Below the pieces are notes generated by a model. The model made no database searches and was not told the origin of the DNA. It was given only the letters and a program-made list of their open reading frames with translations. DNA of 20,588 bases from Bacillota bacterium (GTDB lineage Bacteria > Bacillota > UBA4882 > UBA8346): the NCBI GenBank assembly GCA_023402395.1, contig JAEYGI010000039.1:1-20588 (forward strand). The letters are read 5' to 3'. Of the stretch, positions 1 through 7,596 are shown one piece after another. Position 1 is the first letter of the stretch; each line of letters starts with the position of its first letter. A program made the translations under genes and the position numbers.

Positions 1-2
1 GG

Positions 3-65
3 CAGCTGATCATTTCCAAACTTGCCATCCGCTTTGGTGATCGTGTTAATCTTTTCTTATCTTAA
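3..65 (+). CDS. C-terminal end of a probable IS256-family transposase (partial)
   Basis: This open frame enters from the left edge and ends at TAA 63-65, giving about 20 residues with the core QLIISKLAIRFGDRV. The pattern of a Q-L-A-I-x-F-x-D-R stretch just before the stop resembles the C-terminus of IS256/Mutator transposases as I remember them. A terminal inverted repeat lies 30 bp downstream (95-123), which is the expected arrangement for the right end of such an IS. Only a fragment is visible, so the catalytic DDE residues cannot be checked. A matching N-terminal fragment in the same orientation sits at the other end of the window. Family assignment is an inference from a short peptide plus the end repeat. 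Confidence 0.4.
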   Translation, partial: QLIISKLAIRFGDRVNLFLS

Positions 66-94
66 TTAATTCTTTTCGTAATCTTATTTTATTT

Positions 95-123
95 GGTGTT
101 TACACAAATATTTTGACAGACCC
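95..123 (+). repeat. Terminal inverted repeat of an IS (right end)
   Basis: The reverse complement of this 29-bp stretch matches 20464-20492 at 22 of 29 positions, including GGGT at the outer edge and TGTGTAAAC inside. One copy follows a transposase-like C-terminus and the other precedes a transposase-like N-terminus. The two therefore behave as IRR and IRL of related elements in the same orientation. AT-richness here contrasts with the GC-rich locus beside it. Confidence 0.55.
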
Positions 124-166
124 GATCAGAGCCCCGGATCAGTTGCGGCGGCACCCGGATCAACTA
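124..166 (-). repeat. Remnant of the 42/21-bp repeat next to the IS end
   Basis: Read on the minus strand, this stretch contains a 21-bp half unit starting GTTGATCCGGG, followed by ACTGATCCGG and then a CTGATC junction directly against the IS terminal repeat. The large array at 20007-20460 ends in nearly the same way (ACTGATCCGG, then CTGATC, then the IS repeat). It is a short piece of the same repeat family in opposite orientation. Its boundary on the terminator side is approximate. Confidence 0.4.
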
Positions 167-202
167 GAGTGAGCGCTCCCCTTGCTCGGGGCGGGGCGCG
201 TC

Positions 203-240
203 AAAAACCCCGGCTCACTCCTTGCTGAACCGGGGTTTTA
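203..240 (-). terminator. Rho-independent terminator, probably bidirectional
   Basis: A perfect 10-bp inverted repeat, AAAACCCCGG (204-213) and CCGGGGTTTT (230-239), encloses a 16-nt loop. On the minus strand the stem is followed by TTTTT, which suits termination of the catabolic transcript ending with the alpha/beta hydrolase at 438. The plus-strand copy ends in TTTT and could stop transcripts leaving the IS. A GAGTGAGC/GCTCACTC inverted repeat (167-174 and 213-220) could form a competing fold. Confidence 0.75.
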
Positions 241-254
241 AAAGCGTTGTGACA

Positions 255-277
255 AACCCCGGCCAAAGGCCGGAGTT
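255..277 (-). terminator. Second GC-rich hairpin upstream of the main terminator
   Basis: CCGGCC (259-264), AAA, GGCCGG (268-273) form a short perfect stem with some extension outward. There is no clear U-run directly after it, so it may assist the neighbouring terminator or protect the 3' end rather than terminate alone. The rest of 278-437 holds nothing that I can identify. Confidence 0.4.
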
Positions 278-437
278 ATACACAAAAGCTCAGAAAAGCA
301 AGTGATAAAGTCGTTTCTCCATTCCGCACAGAATACAATCGGTCGTTTGACTTTATCACATGGCTTTTGAATTTAAACGGGGTTCGGTTTCCCATTGCTT
401 TGCTTCCTTATTCCACTATCCCGGCGGCACCCAATCC

Positions 438-1508
438 TTACTCCGCTTTGGGCCCGGCGTGAACGATCCGCTCGCCCTCCTCGGCCGTATTGATCTTCGC
501 CCGGCATTCCACCCGGGAAGTGAGGCGGAACGCATTTCGGGCCAGATCGTAGTCCACCGTCGCCATTTTGTCGATGGAGTCCAGCACCACCGAGAAGCGC
601 TTGGTGAAAAGATAACCGGCCACCACCAGCTGGCCCCGTTCGGGAAGGAAGACCGGCTTCCGGTTCGCGGCGCGATGGTCTCGGCTGAGCGCCGCGATCC
701 AGGCCAGTTGGTCCGAGGTCGCCCGCTCCAGGTGATTCCGGCCCCCGACCCCCGGCAGTTCCAGGTATTGAATCCGGTCCGCCTGGCCCAGGACCGTCGC
801 GCGCTCCACATAACGCCGCGCCTGTTCCACCGGGCAGCGCGCGTCCCGCTCGCCGTGAATCATTAACAGCGGAGCATGCAAGTTCTCCAACAACCAGATC
901 CCGCTACGGGATTGGTAAGCCATCGGGTTCTGATCCGGGGTCGTTCCGATCCAGACGTCCATCTCGTCCCGGAACTCGCCGAGGCTATCCCCGCGGTACC
1001 ATTGGTCATAGTCGGTAATCCCGTACAGCGCGGTGACCGCCGCGAAGAAATCGGGGAACTTTCCGGCAACGGCATAGGCGTTGCCGCCCCCGCCGCTGCC
1101 CCCCTCGAAGTAAACCAGGGCGTCGTCCCGGAGCCATTCCCGGTAATGGATGCGGGCATAGGCCACCGCGTCGGTCAGATCCAACAACTCCCAGCCGTTG
1201 CAGTCGGGCCGGCCCTCGGAAAAGGCCCGGCCCCGCATATCGACTTGGAGGGTTAAGCAGTCCAGCCCCGGCGGCGGCGCGTCCATGGCCGCAAACTCCG
1301 GCATGCTCATATGCCAGCCGTGGGTAGTGACCAGGATATCCGAGGGCCGCTCCGGCTTTAGCACCCGCATCGCCAGCCGGAGCGAAGGGTCGCGGGACGA
1401 ACGGTAAGACACCGCGTCGCAATGGGGCGAATACCGGTTTTCAAAACGGTCCGTTTTGCCTTGCCTTACTCGATCCTCATACATCTCATACATTAGAACC
1501 GCGCTCAT
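438..1508 (-). CDS. Alpha/beta hydrolase of the prolyl-oligopeptidase/esterase type
   Basis: The 356-aa product is a probable cytoplasmic serine hydrolase; no signal peptide is visible. The nucleophile elbow reads EGGSGGGG at about 135-142, making Ser138 the likely nucleophile. Asp222 in GERDARCP and His259 in GGRNHLE complete a plausible triad in the right order and spacing for the S9/acetyl-esterase class. HGW at 63-65 is a likely oxyanion-hole region. About 70 C-terminal residues after the His are beta-rich and do not belong to the core fold. The gene starts 12 bp after the LUD gene stops and is last before the terminator at 203-240. The start is the ATG at 1508 with only a weak AAGAA upstream; ATG 1493 is an alternative. 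In this locus it might remove acyl groups from oligosaccharides, but a peptidase role cannot be excluded. The substrate is unknown. Confidence 0.8.
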   Translation of the reverse strand: MSAVLMYEMYEDRVRQGKTDRFENRYSPHCDAVSYRSSRDPSLRLAMRVLKPERPSDILVTTHGWHMSMPEFAAMDAPPPGLDCLTLQVDMRGRAFSEGRPDCNGWELLDLTDAVAYARIHYREWLRDDALVYFEGGSGGGGNAYAVAGKFPDFFAAVTALYGITDYDQWYRGDSLGEFRDEMDVWIGTTPDQNPMAYQSRSGIWLLENLHAPLLMIHGERDARCPVEQARRYVERATVLGQADRIQYLELPGVGGRNHLERATSDQLAWIAALSRDHRAANRKPVFLPERGQLVVAGYLFTKRFSVVLDSIDKMATVDYDLARNAFRLTSRVECRAKINTAEEGERIVHAGPKAE

Positions 1509-1520
1509 TTCTTGGTTCGT

Positions 1521-2159
1521 CTAAAACCCCAACTCGTCGGCGATTATGATCACCGTGATCCGGCCCTCAAATTTCAGGCCGTGATTGACAATGCTGATGG
1601 CGTTGCAAATGCGCGCCGGAGTCAGGCAGTCCATGCACCGGCCCGTCTCCGCGCACGGCGTCGGGTGTCCCAGCCGCTTGGCGTTCAACGGCGCGATCGC
1701 TTTGATGCGCTTCAAGGCGTCCGCCACAGTGTCAACCACTTTATTGACCCCGGCGGCAATGATCACCCGCCGCGGGCCAAAAATAATTCCGGCCGCCCGG
1801 TTGCCCGACGAGTCCATATTGACGATCTCCCCGTTCCGGGTGATCGCGTTCGATCCCGTCACCAAAAAATCGGCCAGCATGGATTGGCGGTAAATCTCCA
1901 CGATCTCGGGAAAGGGCAGCTTCTGATAACGGTCGAAAAACCGGTACTCGCCATCCCGGAAGGCCTCAACCAGTCCCATGGCGCTCAACGTCTCGGAACC
2001 ACCCAGGGCGACACTGGAACCCGGCGGGATCATCCCCAAAATCAACTCTCGGGCGGCGTCCAAATCCTCGGCGTAAAGCGCCTGATAGGACTGGGCGTTT
2101 AAAATCCCGACCATCTCTCGGGCGATAAGCCGCGCTTGCCATTTCTGCCATTGATTCAT
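1521..2159 (-). CDS. LUD-domain protein (lactate-utilisation LutC/DUF162 family)
   Basis: The product is about 212 aa and fits the stand-alone LUD family: a GGSETL motif near residue 55, an ITRNGEIVNMDSSGNR block in the middle and a C-terminal cysteine cluster, CAETGRCMDC then RIC. Relatives are linked to lactate or other redox metabolism, but many single-domain members have no proven reaction. The upstream GH28 gene ends at TGA 2164-2162. The ORF can start at TTG 2165, overlapping that stop, with AAGGTG 5 nt away, or at ATG 2159, 11 nt from the same site; I chose the ATG. Translational coupling to the GH28 gene is likely. It stops with TAG. A redox enzyme inside a polysaccharide locus suggests oxidation or reduction of a sugar-derived acid, which is inference only. 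Confidence 0.8.
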   Translation of the reverse strand: MNQWQKWQARLIAREMVGILNAQSYQALYAEDLDAARELILGMIPPGSSVALGGSETLSAMGLVEAFRDGEYRFFDRYQKLPFPEIVEIYRQSMLADFLVTGSNAITRNGEIVNMDSSGNRAAGIIFGPRRVIIAAGVNKVVDTVADALKRIKAIAPLNAKRLGHPTPCAETGRCMDCLTPARICNAISIVNHGLKFEGRITVIIIADELGF

Positions 2160-2161
2160 CG

Positions 2162-4642
2162 TCAATAACTCACCTTGATATTGTCATAATAAACCGTTCC
2201 GGTCGTCGCGTTGGCCGTATTGAGGTATACATTGGAAAAGAGCGCCGCCGCGTTGCGGAAACTAAAATCGGCGCAACGCAATTGGCCGTTGATATAGGCG
2301 TCAAAACGGCCCGTCCCCGGTTTGGCGATAATTTTTACGGTATACCAGGTACCGGCTTCATATGTCTGGAGATTGATCTTGGCGGCGCCGTCATAAGTGT
2401 ACAGATAACCGTTAGAGTCAAATGCCACCGTGATCACATTGGTCGTGGAATTCCGAACGCTGAACCCGCTGATCGCGTTGGCCTGCGTCGCCATCGCCCG
2501 ATACTCGAATACGGTATTCGACGTTTGAGCGGTAAAATCCTTGGCGGCGCTGACATAGGTTGAGGTACTGTGATCATACATTTTCAGGCTCTGGTCAGTG
2601 CCGCTGGGCATAGCGGCGACGGTTACCGTTCCGCCGGCCGTGGTCAACGTCCAGCCGGAGGGGATGCTTCCGGAGGTTTCCGCGTTGAAATCCTCATTGA
2701 CTAGATAAACCGGTTCTACTTTGATGTTGTCGTAATAGGCCTCTCCGGTGGTGGCGGTCGCCGATGAAAAATAAAGGTTGTTTAAATGAGTCACGGCGGT
2801 TCGGAACGCTTTATTGACGGCCTTCGGGGTTCCATTGATCTCCAAGTCGAAAGTGTCCGTCGCCGGCCGGGCGGTTATTTTTATGGTGTACCAGGTATTC
2901 GGGGTATAACTCTGGACCGTAGTTTTGGTGCCGCCATCATAGGTATAAATATTCCCGGCGGGATCGAAGGCGACGGTAATCGCATTCGCACCGGCGGCGT
3001 CCCGGAGCGAGAGCGCCTCGGTGCCGTTGATCCGGGGCAGCATGACCTGATATTCGACTACCGTGTCGCTGCTCCGGTAAACGAAAGTTTTCTGAGCAAA
3101 CATGCTGGCGCTGAGGCTGTTGTCATAGATCCGCAGGCTTTTATCGGTGGCACTGGGCAGATTCTCGACGGTAACCGCTGTTCCCGACGCCGTCCACCCC
3201 AGTGGCGCGCTGCCGGTGGTCCCGGAGTTAAAGTCTTCCTGGATCGCCACGAACCCAAGGTCATCGATCAACCCGCTCGTATCGAGATTGGCGCAATCGA
3301 CGAATTGGACGGCGGGCCGGGCGTCGCTTACATCCGAATAAAAGGCCGCGCCGTTGCCGGCGGCGTCGCGCAGCAGCCGCAATCCGTTGACGCGGCGCGC
3401 GTAGATGCCGTAGGCGGGCATCGCGCCATAACCTTCCGCGTTGGCGTAGGGTTCGGCGGGAGCGGCCGGAATGCTGGCCAGGCCCTCCTTGGTGTGGATA
3501 TTGACATTCTTTAACGTAATATTGTCGATGGTGTCATTGGGCGCGGCCAGGATGAACGAGGACCCCAAGGCATCGGTAACCGTAATGTTTTCCAGGGTAA
3601 TATCATGGGCGTTGCCGTAGCGGTCCGGCGGCAGATAGCCGGCGTCGTACTTGGTTTCCGAGATGCCGATCGGCCTTTTTACCCCGTTCATGACGATGTT
3701 GGTATACGATATATTGTAGATGTCGGCGCCCCGGTTGGCGTTGCAGGCGATCCCGAAGATCCCCACCGGGCCGGAGTGTTGCGTCCCGATCGCGATGTTG
3801 GAATAGGTAACATCGTAAATGGGCTGCTGGTTTTCATTGCCAATCTTCAAGGCACTCGCGGTATTGCTGAAGAAATAGGAATCGTGAATATTGATGTCGT
3901 ATGATGATCGGATCAAACCGGGATTCTGAATGGCTCCGGTTTTGATCGTGATCGCGTCGTCGCCGGCTTCCACCCATACCCGGTTGACTTCAACGTGGCG
4001 GCAGGATTCCAAATCGATCCCGTCATCCATCTTTTTATCGAGCAGGCTTTTAACGGTTACGCCGTCAATCGTCACATTATCGCAAGCCACCGGATTAATC
4101 GTCCATCCGCAGGAATTGATGACTGAAAAGTCTTTCAAGGTTACGCCGTCGCACAAGGCGGGCATGATTACCCGGTTCGGCCTGCCGGGCAGCCAATTAT
4201 TGCTGGCTCTCCAGGCGTCGCCCTGGACATCGATGACGCCCGGCCCGGTGATTCCAATGTTGACCGCGCCGTCGGCGCGAATCGCGTTGATTCGAATCGG
4301 GTCGTAGGGGTTGGCCTGCAAGTCGGCGGGATTGGTACTGATTTTCAAAGTGGCGCCTTGGGCGAGATTCAGGGTCACCCCGCTCTTCAACACAATGGTG
4401 CCGATCAGATAGGTGCCCGCCGGCGCATTGGCAACGCCGCCGCCGGCGGCGTTTACGGCGTCAATGCATGTTTGAAAGGCGGCCGTCGCCAGCGTCGCGC
4501 CGCTATTGTCGGCCCCAAAACCGGTTACATCATAAGTGACGGCGGCGTTGGCAATGCCGGCGGTGTTCAGGGCCAGCAAAAAGCCGATCAGCCATGCCCA
4601 AAACAACAGCGCGCCTTTTTTAAAGCAAACCTTCATTTCCAT
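2162..4642 (-). CDS. Secreted GH28-type (polygalacturonase-like) protein with two C-terminal lectin-like modules
   Basis: The 826-aa product has a signal peptide (basic start, hydrophobic run at about 10-29, cleavage near ANA-AV at 33). Residues 35 to about 420 form a right-handed beta-helix typical of GH28 and Pectate_lyase_3 proteins, with an N-terminal VTGFGADNSG turn. MDDGID (205-210) and AGDDAI (226-230) match the acidic catalytic motifs. The usual GHG histidine motif seems to be replaced by ASA around 262-264 in NTASALKIG, so true polygalacturonase chemistry is uncertain. From about 468 there are two tandem modules of roughly 175 aa, each starting EDFN and ending YYDNIKV; these look like LamG/ConA-type carbohydrate-binding domains. 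The start ATG 4642 has AAAGGGGG about 8 nt upstream. It is the only exported enzyme in the locus and probably attacks the polymer outside the cell. Confidence 0.8.
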   Translation of the reverse strand: MEMKVCFKKGALLFWAWLIGFLLALNTAGIANAAVTYDVTGFGADNSGATLATAAFQTCIDAVNAAGGGVANAPAGTYLIGTIVLKSGVTLNLAQGATLKISTNPADLQANPYDPIRINAIRADGAVNIGITGPGVIDVQGDAWRASNNWLPGRPNRVIMPALCDGVTLKDFSVINSCGWTINPVACDNVTIDGVTVKSLLDKKMDDGIDLESCRHVEVNRVWVEAGDDAITIKTGAIQNPGLIRSSYDINIHDSYFFSNTASALKIGNENQQPIYDVTYSNIAIGTQHSGPVGIFGIACNANRGADIYNISYTNIVMNGVKRPIGISETKYDAGYLPPDRYGNAHDITLENITVTDALGSSFILAAPNDTIDNITLKNVNIHTKEGLASIPAAPAEPYANAEGYGAMPAYGIYARRVNGLRLLRDAAGNGAAFYSDVSDARPAVQFVDCANLDTSGLIDDLGFVAIQEDFNSGTTGSAPLGWTASGTAVTVENLPSATDKSLRIYDNSLSASMFAQKTFVYRSSDTVVEYQVMLPRINGTEALSLRDAAGANAITVAFDPAGNIYTYDGGTKTTVQSYTPNTWYTIKITARPATDTFDLEINGTPKAVNKAFRTAVTHLNNLYFSSATATTGEAYYDNIKVEPVYLVNEDFNAETSGSIPSGWTLTTAGGTVTVAAMPSGTDQSLKMYDHSTSTYVSAAKDFTAQTSNTVFEYRAMATQANAISGFSVRNSTTNVITVAFDSNGYLYTYDGAAKINLQTYEAGTWYTVKIIAKPGTGRFDAYINGQLRCADFSFRNAAALFSNVYLNTANATTGTVYYDNIKVSY

Positions 4643-4684
4643 TCGATTTCCCCCTTTTATGATTTTTGGCGACGACTTCCGGAC

Positions 4685-5845
4685 TTACAAAGTCGGTTTA
4701 ACCTCGGCATTGCTCTCATGCAGCGACATGGGGTTCAGTTGATACGGCCCCTCGTAGCCGGTATCCCCCAGCATGGCGGCGACGAGCCCAATCGATAACG
4801 GGTAAAACCAGGAGTCAAGCATGATATGAGTTTTGACCGAAGGCTCCTTCGGCTTGTAAGTCAGCGTCCGCCGGCCGTCGCGGTACCCCCACGCTGGGCC
4901 CTGACCCGGTCCCAAGGTAGAGAGATCCTTATCGCGGCGGTGGCAGAAAAACCCGCGGCCACCGGGATCCTCATGCATCAGGGCATTCTCCAGATAGCGC
5001 CGCGCCGCCCGTTCCAGATCGCCCCGCCGGTAATCGGTGAGTTTGGCAAGATTGGTAATCATATAGGCGCCGTCGAAATCGGGGCAATTGGTTCCATCCG
5101 GGAACGAGCCGTCCGCCTCCTGACACTTCAAGGTGGAGTCCACATTGCGCTCAACCGCCCGCAGCGGCCACCGCTGCGCGAAATAAATCGGCGCGACATG
5201 GATGGTGCCATACAAACCGTGCGGCAACGGCGCGCCCAAGTGCGTGCCCCAGAAACCGGTCCGCTCATCCAGCAGCTCTTCCAAGGCCGGGTACAGGCCC
5301 GCTTCCATGATCCGATCAACGTCGGCGATGCCGAACCAGTCCCGCATCGCCATCAGGATCGTGGCGCCGGCGCAAATCTGATTGCTCACCGTCCAGGGCC
5401 GGCTCCAGTCATACGATTTCACCCACGCATACAACTTTTGGGCGTCCAATAGCTCTTCAAAGAATCGGAACTCCTTGGCCGCTTTCCGGCCCAGGATCCG
5501 CAACGACCAGATCGCGCCGCGCGTCGAATGCAAAATGGCGTCCAATTCCTCGATGGGCCGTTCGTTCCGCCGGTCCGCGGGGTTGGTCGAGAAATACCCT
5601 TGATCGGTCTGCTTCTCCAGGAAATACTCGGCCCACGCGTCCAAATCCCGCGGCGCGAACTGATCCAGCTCACCGAAGAGATCCAGAATATGCGCGGCGT
5701 GAAATGAGCCGTAAAAAGTCGCTTCGGCCTCATCCAGCCATTTGGCGTACCGTCCGGGGTCAGGCCCGATTTTACAGGCATTGACGTAATTGACGGCCGC
5801 CGCTTTGATACGGCGGTATCCGTCGGTTTCAGGTACTGTTTTCAT
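4685..5845 (-). CDS. Unrecognised 386-aa protein, probable alpha/alpha-toroid
   Basis: I do not recognise this family with confidence. The product is soluble with no signal peptide, rich in aromatic residues and helix-forming stretches, and has blocks such as STRGAIWSLRILG, QICAGATILMAMRDW, QEADGSFPDGTN and YMITNLAKL. These resemble the repeated helices of (alpha/alpha) toroid proteins, the group including GH88/GH105, some lyases and terpene-cyclase folds. The frame is open to 5905, but ATG 5845 has GGAGG 7 nt upstream and is the better start. The gene lies 42 bp before the GH28 gene in the same direction, so the two are probably co-transcribed. A large repeat element (5926-6296) separates it from the GH88 gene upstream. 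A glycosidase, lyase or epimerase acting on the imported oligosaccharide is possible. Confidence 0.6.
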   Translation of the reverse strand: MKTVPETDGYRRIKAAAVNYVNACKIGPDPGRYAKWLDEAEATFYGSFHAAHILDLFGELDQFAPRDLDAWAEYFLEKQTDQGYFSTNPADRRNERPIEELDAILHSTRGAIWSLRILGRKAAKEFRFFEELLDAQKLYAWVKSYDWSRPWTVSNQICAGATILMAMRDWFGIADVDRIMEAGLYPALEELLDERTGFWGTHLGAPLPHGLYGTIHVAPIYFAQRWPLRAVERNVDSTLKCQEADGSFPDGTNCPDFDGAYMITNLAKLTDYRRGDLERAARRYLENALMHEDPGGRGFFCHRRDKDLSTLGPGQGPAWGYRDGRRTLTYKPKEPSVKTHIMLDSWFYPLSIGLVAAMLGDTGYEGPYQLNPMSLHESNAEVKPTL

Positions 5846-5925
5846 AATGAATCCTCCAATCGCTTGATCAAGCGTATACGGATATTGATTTAAATGACTA
5901 TCCATTTAGGTCCGGGATTAAGATG

Positions 5926-6296
5926 GTCAGCGTTGTCGCCAACGCCCTCTCTCCCCCAATGTCATCAAGCTATTCTGTAAATATTTAGGAAGGAGTTGGT
6001 CGAAAAGGTTGTCAAAATTCACACCTCCCGGCGTTCTCCATCCGTGGACGCCGGAACTGGATCCTTCCTGGCTCTGGTCCCCCATTACGCTATCAAAAAG
6101 CGATAGCTATGTATGCGCTTAAAAAATCGTAGATTTTTTAACGCTGAGGAGGGACCGAAGATGCCTACAATCGTACAAGCAATGAATTTAGGTCCATTTC
6201 ACCCTCCCCTATAGCGAGTGCCTTTCGAGCGTGATGGGGGAGGGCAGACAACTCTGAGTCCACCTAAGGGGAGAGGGCATCGATATCGAAGCCGAC
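5926..6296. repeat. Palindromic MITE-like element, copy A (371 bp, expanded)
   Basis: The ends are imperfect inverted repeats: GTCAGCGTTG at 5926 and, reading inward from 6296, GTCGGCTTCG, each followed by a GCCCTCTC-type block. Inside are a hairpin with GCTATC/GATAGC arms (6089-6106) and a second hairpin with CCCTCCCC (6202-6209) and GGGGGAGGG (6236-6244) arms. Both correspond in order and sequence to copy B at 17406-17645. Copy A also carries extra material at about 5960-6070, including a CCGGCGT/ACGCCGG hairpin (6028-6054), and an AT-rich hairpin at 6115-6144. No open frame fills it. It occupies most of the gap 5846-6379; in the rest (6297-6379) I see only AT-rich sequence with an isolated TATAAT on the minus strand (6329-6334). 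Confidence 0.65.
6115..6144 (-). terminator. AT-rich hairpin with T-run inside copy A
   Basis: GCGCTTAAAAAATC (6115-6128), a GTA loop and GATTTTTTAACGC (6132-6144) form a near-perfect stem. It sits inside the expanded first hairpin of copy A. The T-run lies within the stem, so it is only terminator-like, but it could reduce transcription between the GH88 gene and the 386-aa gene. Confidence 0.35.
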
Positions 6297-6379
6297 AGTT
6301 ATTTTTGCTAACCTTAGTAAACTGAATAATTATATTGGTTTATACGGTAAATCTTTCGGAGAGTTGTTTCCAAGCGCGT

Positions 6380-7567
6380 CTACCAAAATCCCTGCCAGTC
6401 CGTCTTGAGCCGCGCCAGCGCTTCCAGATAAAAATAGTCCCCCCACAGACAGCATTCATCGACCCCGTTACCTTTGTTCTTGTTATACACCGCATGGTAT
6501 AGCAGGCCATTGGAAGCCGCCGCGGAAGGCACCGCGTAATTTTGGATCAAGGACCTCAAAATAGCCCGGCCGGCATTCCGGTATCGGACCGTCTCCGGGT
6601 CCCCCGGAGCAAAGTGTTTCGTCAATTCCAACAATCCGCAGACGGCGATCGCCGCCGCCGAGCTGTCCCGTTCCTGACTGCCGCTGGTGAAAAAGAGATC
6701 CCAATAACAAACCAGATCATCGGGCAAACGGTTTAAAAAGTAATTCGCCAAGCATTGGCTGATTTCCAAAAAGACTGGATCGCCGGTATAGGCGTAACTC
6801 AACGCGAACCCGTAAATGCCCCAGGCTTGGCCCCGCGCCCAGCACGAATCGTCGCGGTAGCCCTGATGCGTCTGGCCGCAGAGCGGCCGGCCGGTTTCCA
6901 CATCCATATAAAAGGTATGGTAGGTCGAAGCGTCGTCCCGCACGAGATAGTGGGCCGACTGCCGCGCGTGCCGGTAGGCGGCGTCGCTGAAACGCTTCTC
7001 TCCGGTGGAACGCTCCGCCCAGTACAACAACGGCAGATTCATCAGGCAGTCAATGATCATCCGGCCCTGTTGCGCCGGATCGTTGCGATCCCCCCAGGCT
7101 TGAATGATCCCGGCCCGATCGCAATAACGGGTCAACAGCTGCTCCGCCGCTCCCAGGGCCGTGGCTTTGGCCGCCGCGGCGCCGGTTAATTTGAACTGCG
7201 CGACGCACGACAGCGTATACAGGAATCCCAAGTCATGATTATCGACCTGAATCCGGTCGCGCAAGCGCGCCGCAAAGCTCTCGCCGTGCGCTTCCGCCCG
7301 GCTCCGGTATTTCAAATCCCCGGTCAGTTCATAGGCAAGCCAAAGCATTCCCGTCCAAAAGGCGGGCATCCATTCGGTATTGTCACCCAAAGGATAGCAA
7401 TTGTTCTTACTGGCCGGGGCCGGGAAAGCCATGCCGAAATCGGCCAGGTTCCGGTCGATCTTGGCCAGCGCCGTGGCGAGCGCGCCATCGACCCGCGCCG
7501 CTTCATCCGCTTCGACCCCACTGAACCGCTCCGGCCGGATCAGGGGTTCCTTGGCGACTTGCCGCAT
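6380..7567 (-). CDS. GH88 unsaturated glucuronyl hydrolase (cytoplasmic)
   Basis: The 395-aa product hydrolyses the delta-4,5-unsaturated uronyl residue that polysaccharide lyases leave at the non-reducing end of oligosaccharides. It is an (alpha/alpha)6 barrel of normal family length with no signal peptide. Family hallmarks are FWTGMLWLAYELTGD near 70-84, DNHDLGF at 109-115, AGIIQAWGD at 152-160, MIIDC at 170-174, WARGQAWGIYGF and WGDYFYLEAL near the end. Asp112 and Asp173 are 61 residues apart, the same spacing as the catalytic Asp88 and Asp149 known from Bacillus sp. GL1 UGL. The frame opens at 7624, inside the lyase gene, but ATG 7567 has GGAG 9 nt upstream and lies 29 bp after the lyase stop, so I prefer it. 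The match to the GL1-type enzyme points to glycosaminoglycan- or gellan-like oligosaccharides rather than to rhamnogalacturonan, with moderate certainty. Confidence 0.9.
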   Translation of the reverse strand: MRQVAKEPLIRPERFSGVEADEAARVDGALATALAKIDRNLADFGMAFPAPASKNNCYPLGDNTEWMPAFWTGMLWLAYELTGDLKYRSRAEAHGESFAARLRDRIQVDNHDLGFLYTLSCVAQFKLTGAAAAKATALGAAEQLLTRYCDRAGIIQAWGDRNDPAQQGRMIIDCLMNLPLLYWAERSTGEKRFSDAAYRHARQSAHYLVRDDASTYHTFYMDVETGRPLCGQTHQGYRDDSCWARGQAWGIYGFALSYAYTGDPVFLEISQCLANYFLNRLPDDLVCYWDLFFTSGSQERDSSAAAIAVCGLLELTKHFAPGDPETVRYRNAGRAILRSLIQNYAVPSAAASNGLLYHAVYNKNKGNGVDECCLWGDYFYLEALARLKTDWQGFW

Positions 7568-7596
7568 CGTTATCCGCTCCATTCCGTTCTGAATAT

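Noticed and set aside
2786..3514. Plus-strand open frame of 242 codons opposite the GH28-type gene
   Set aside because: It is antisense to a gene with signal peptide and clear modules and has glycine/arginine-rich composition typical of shadow frames.
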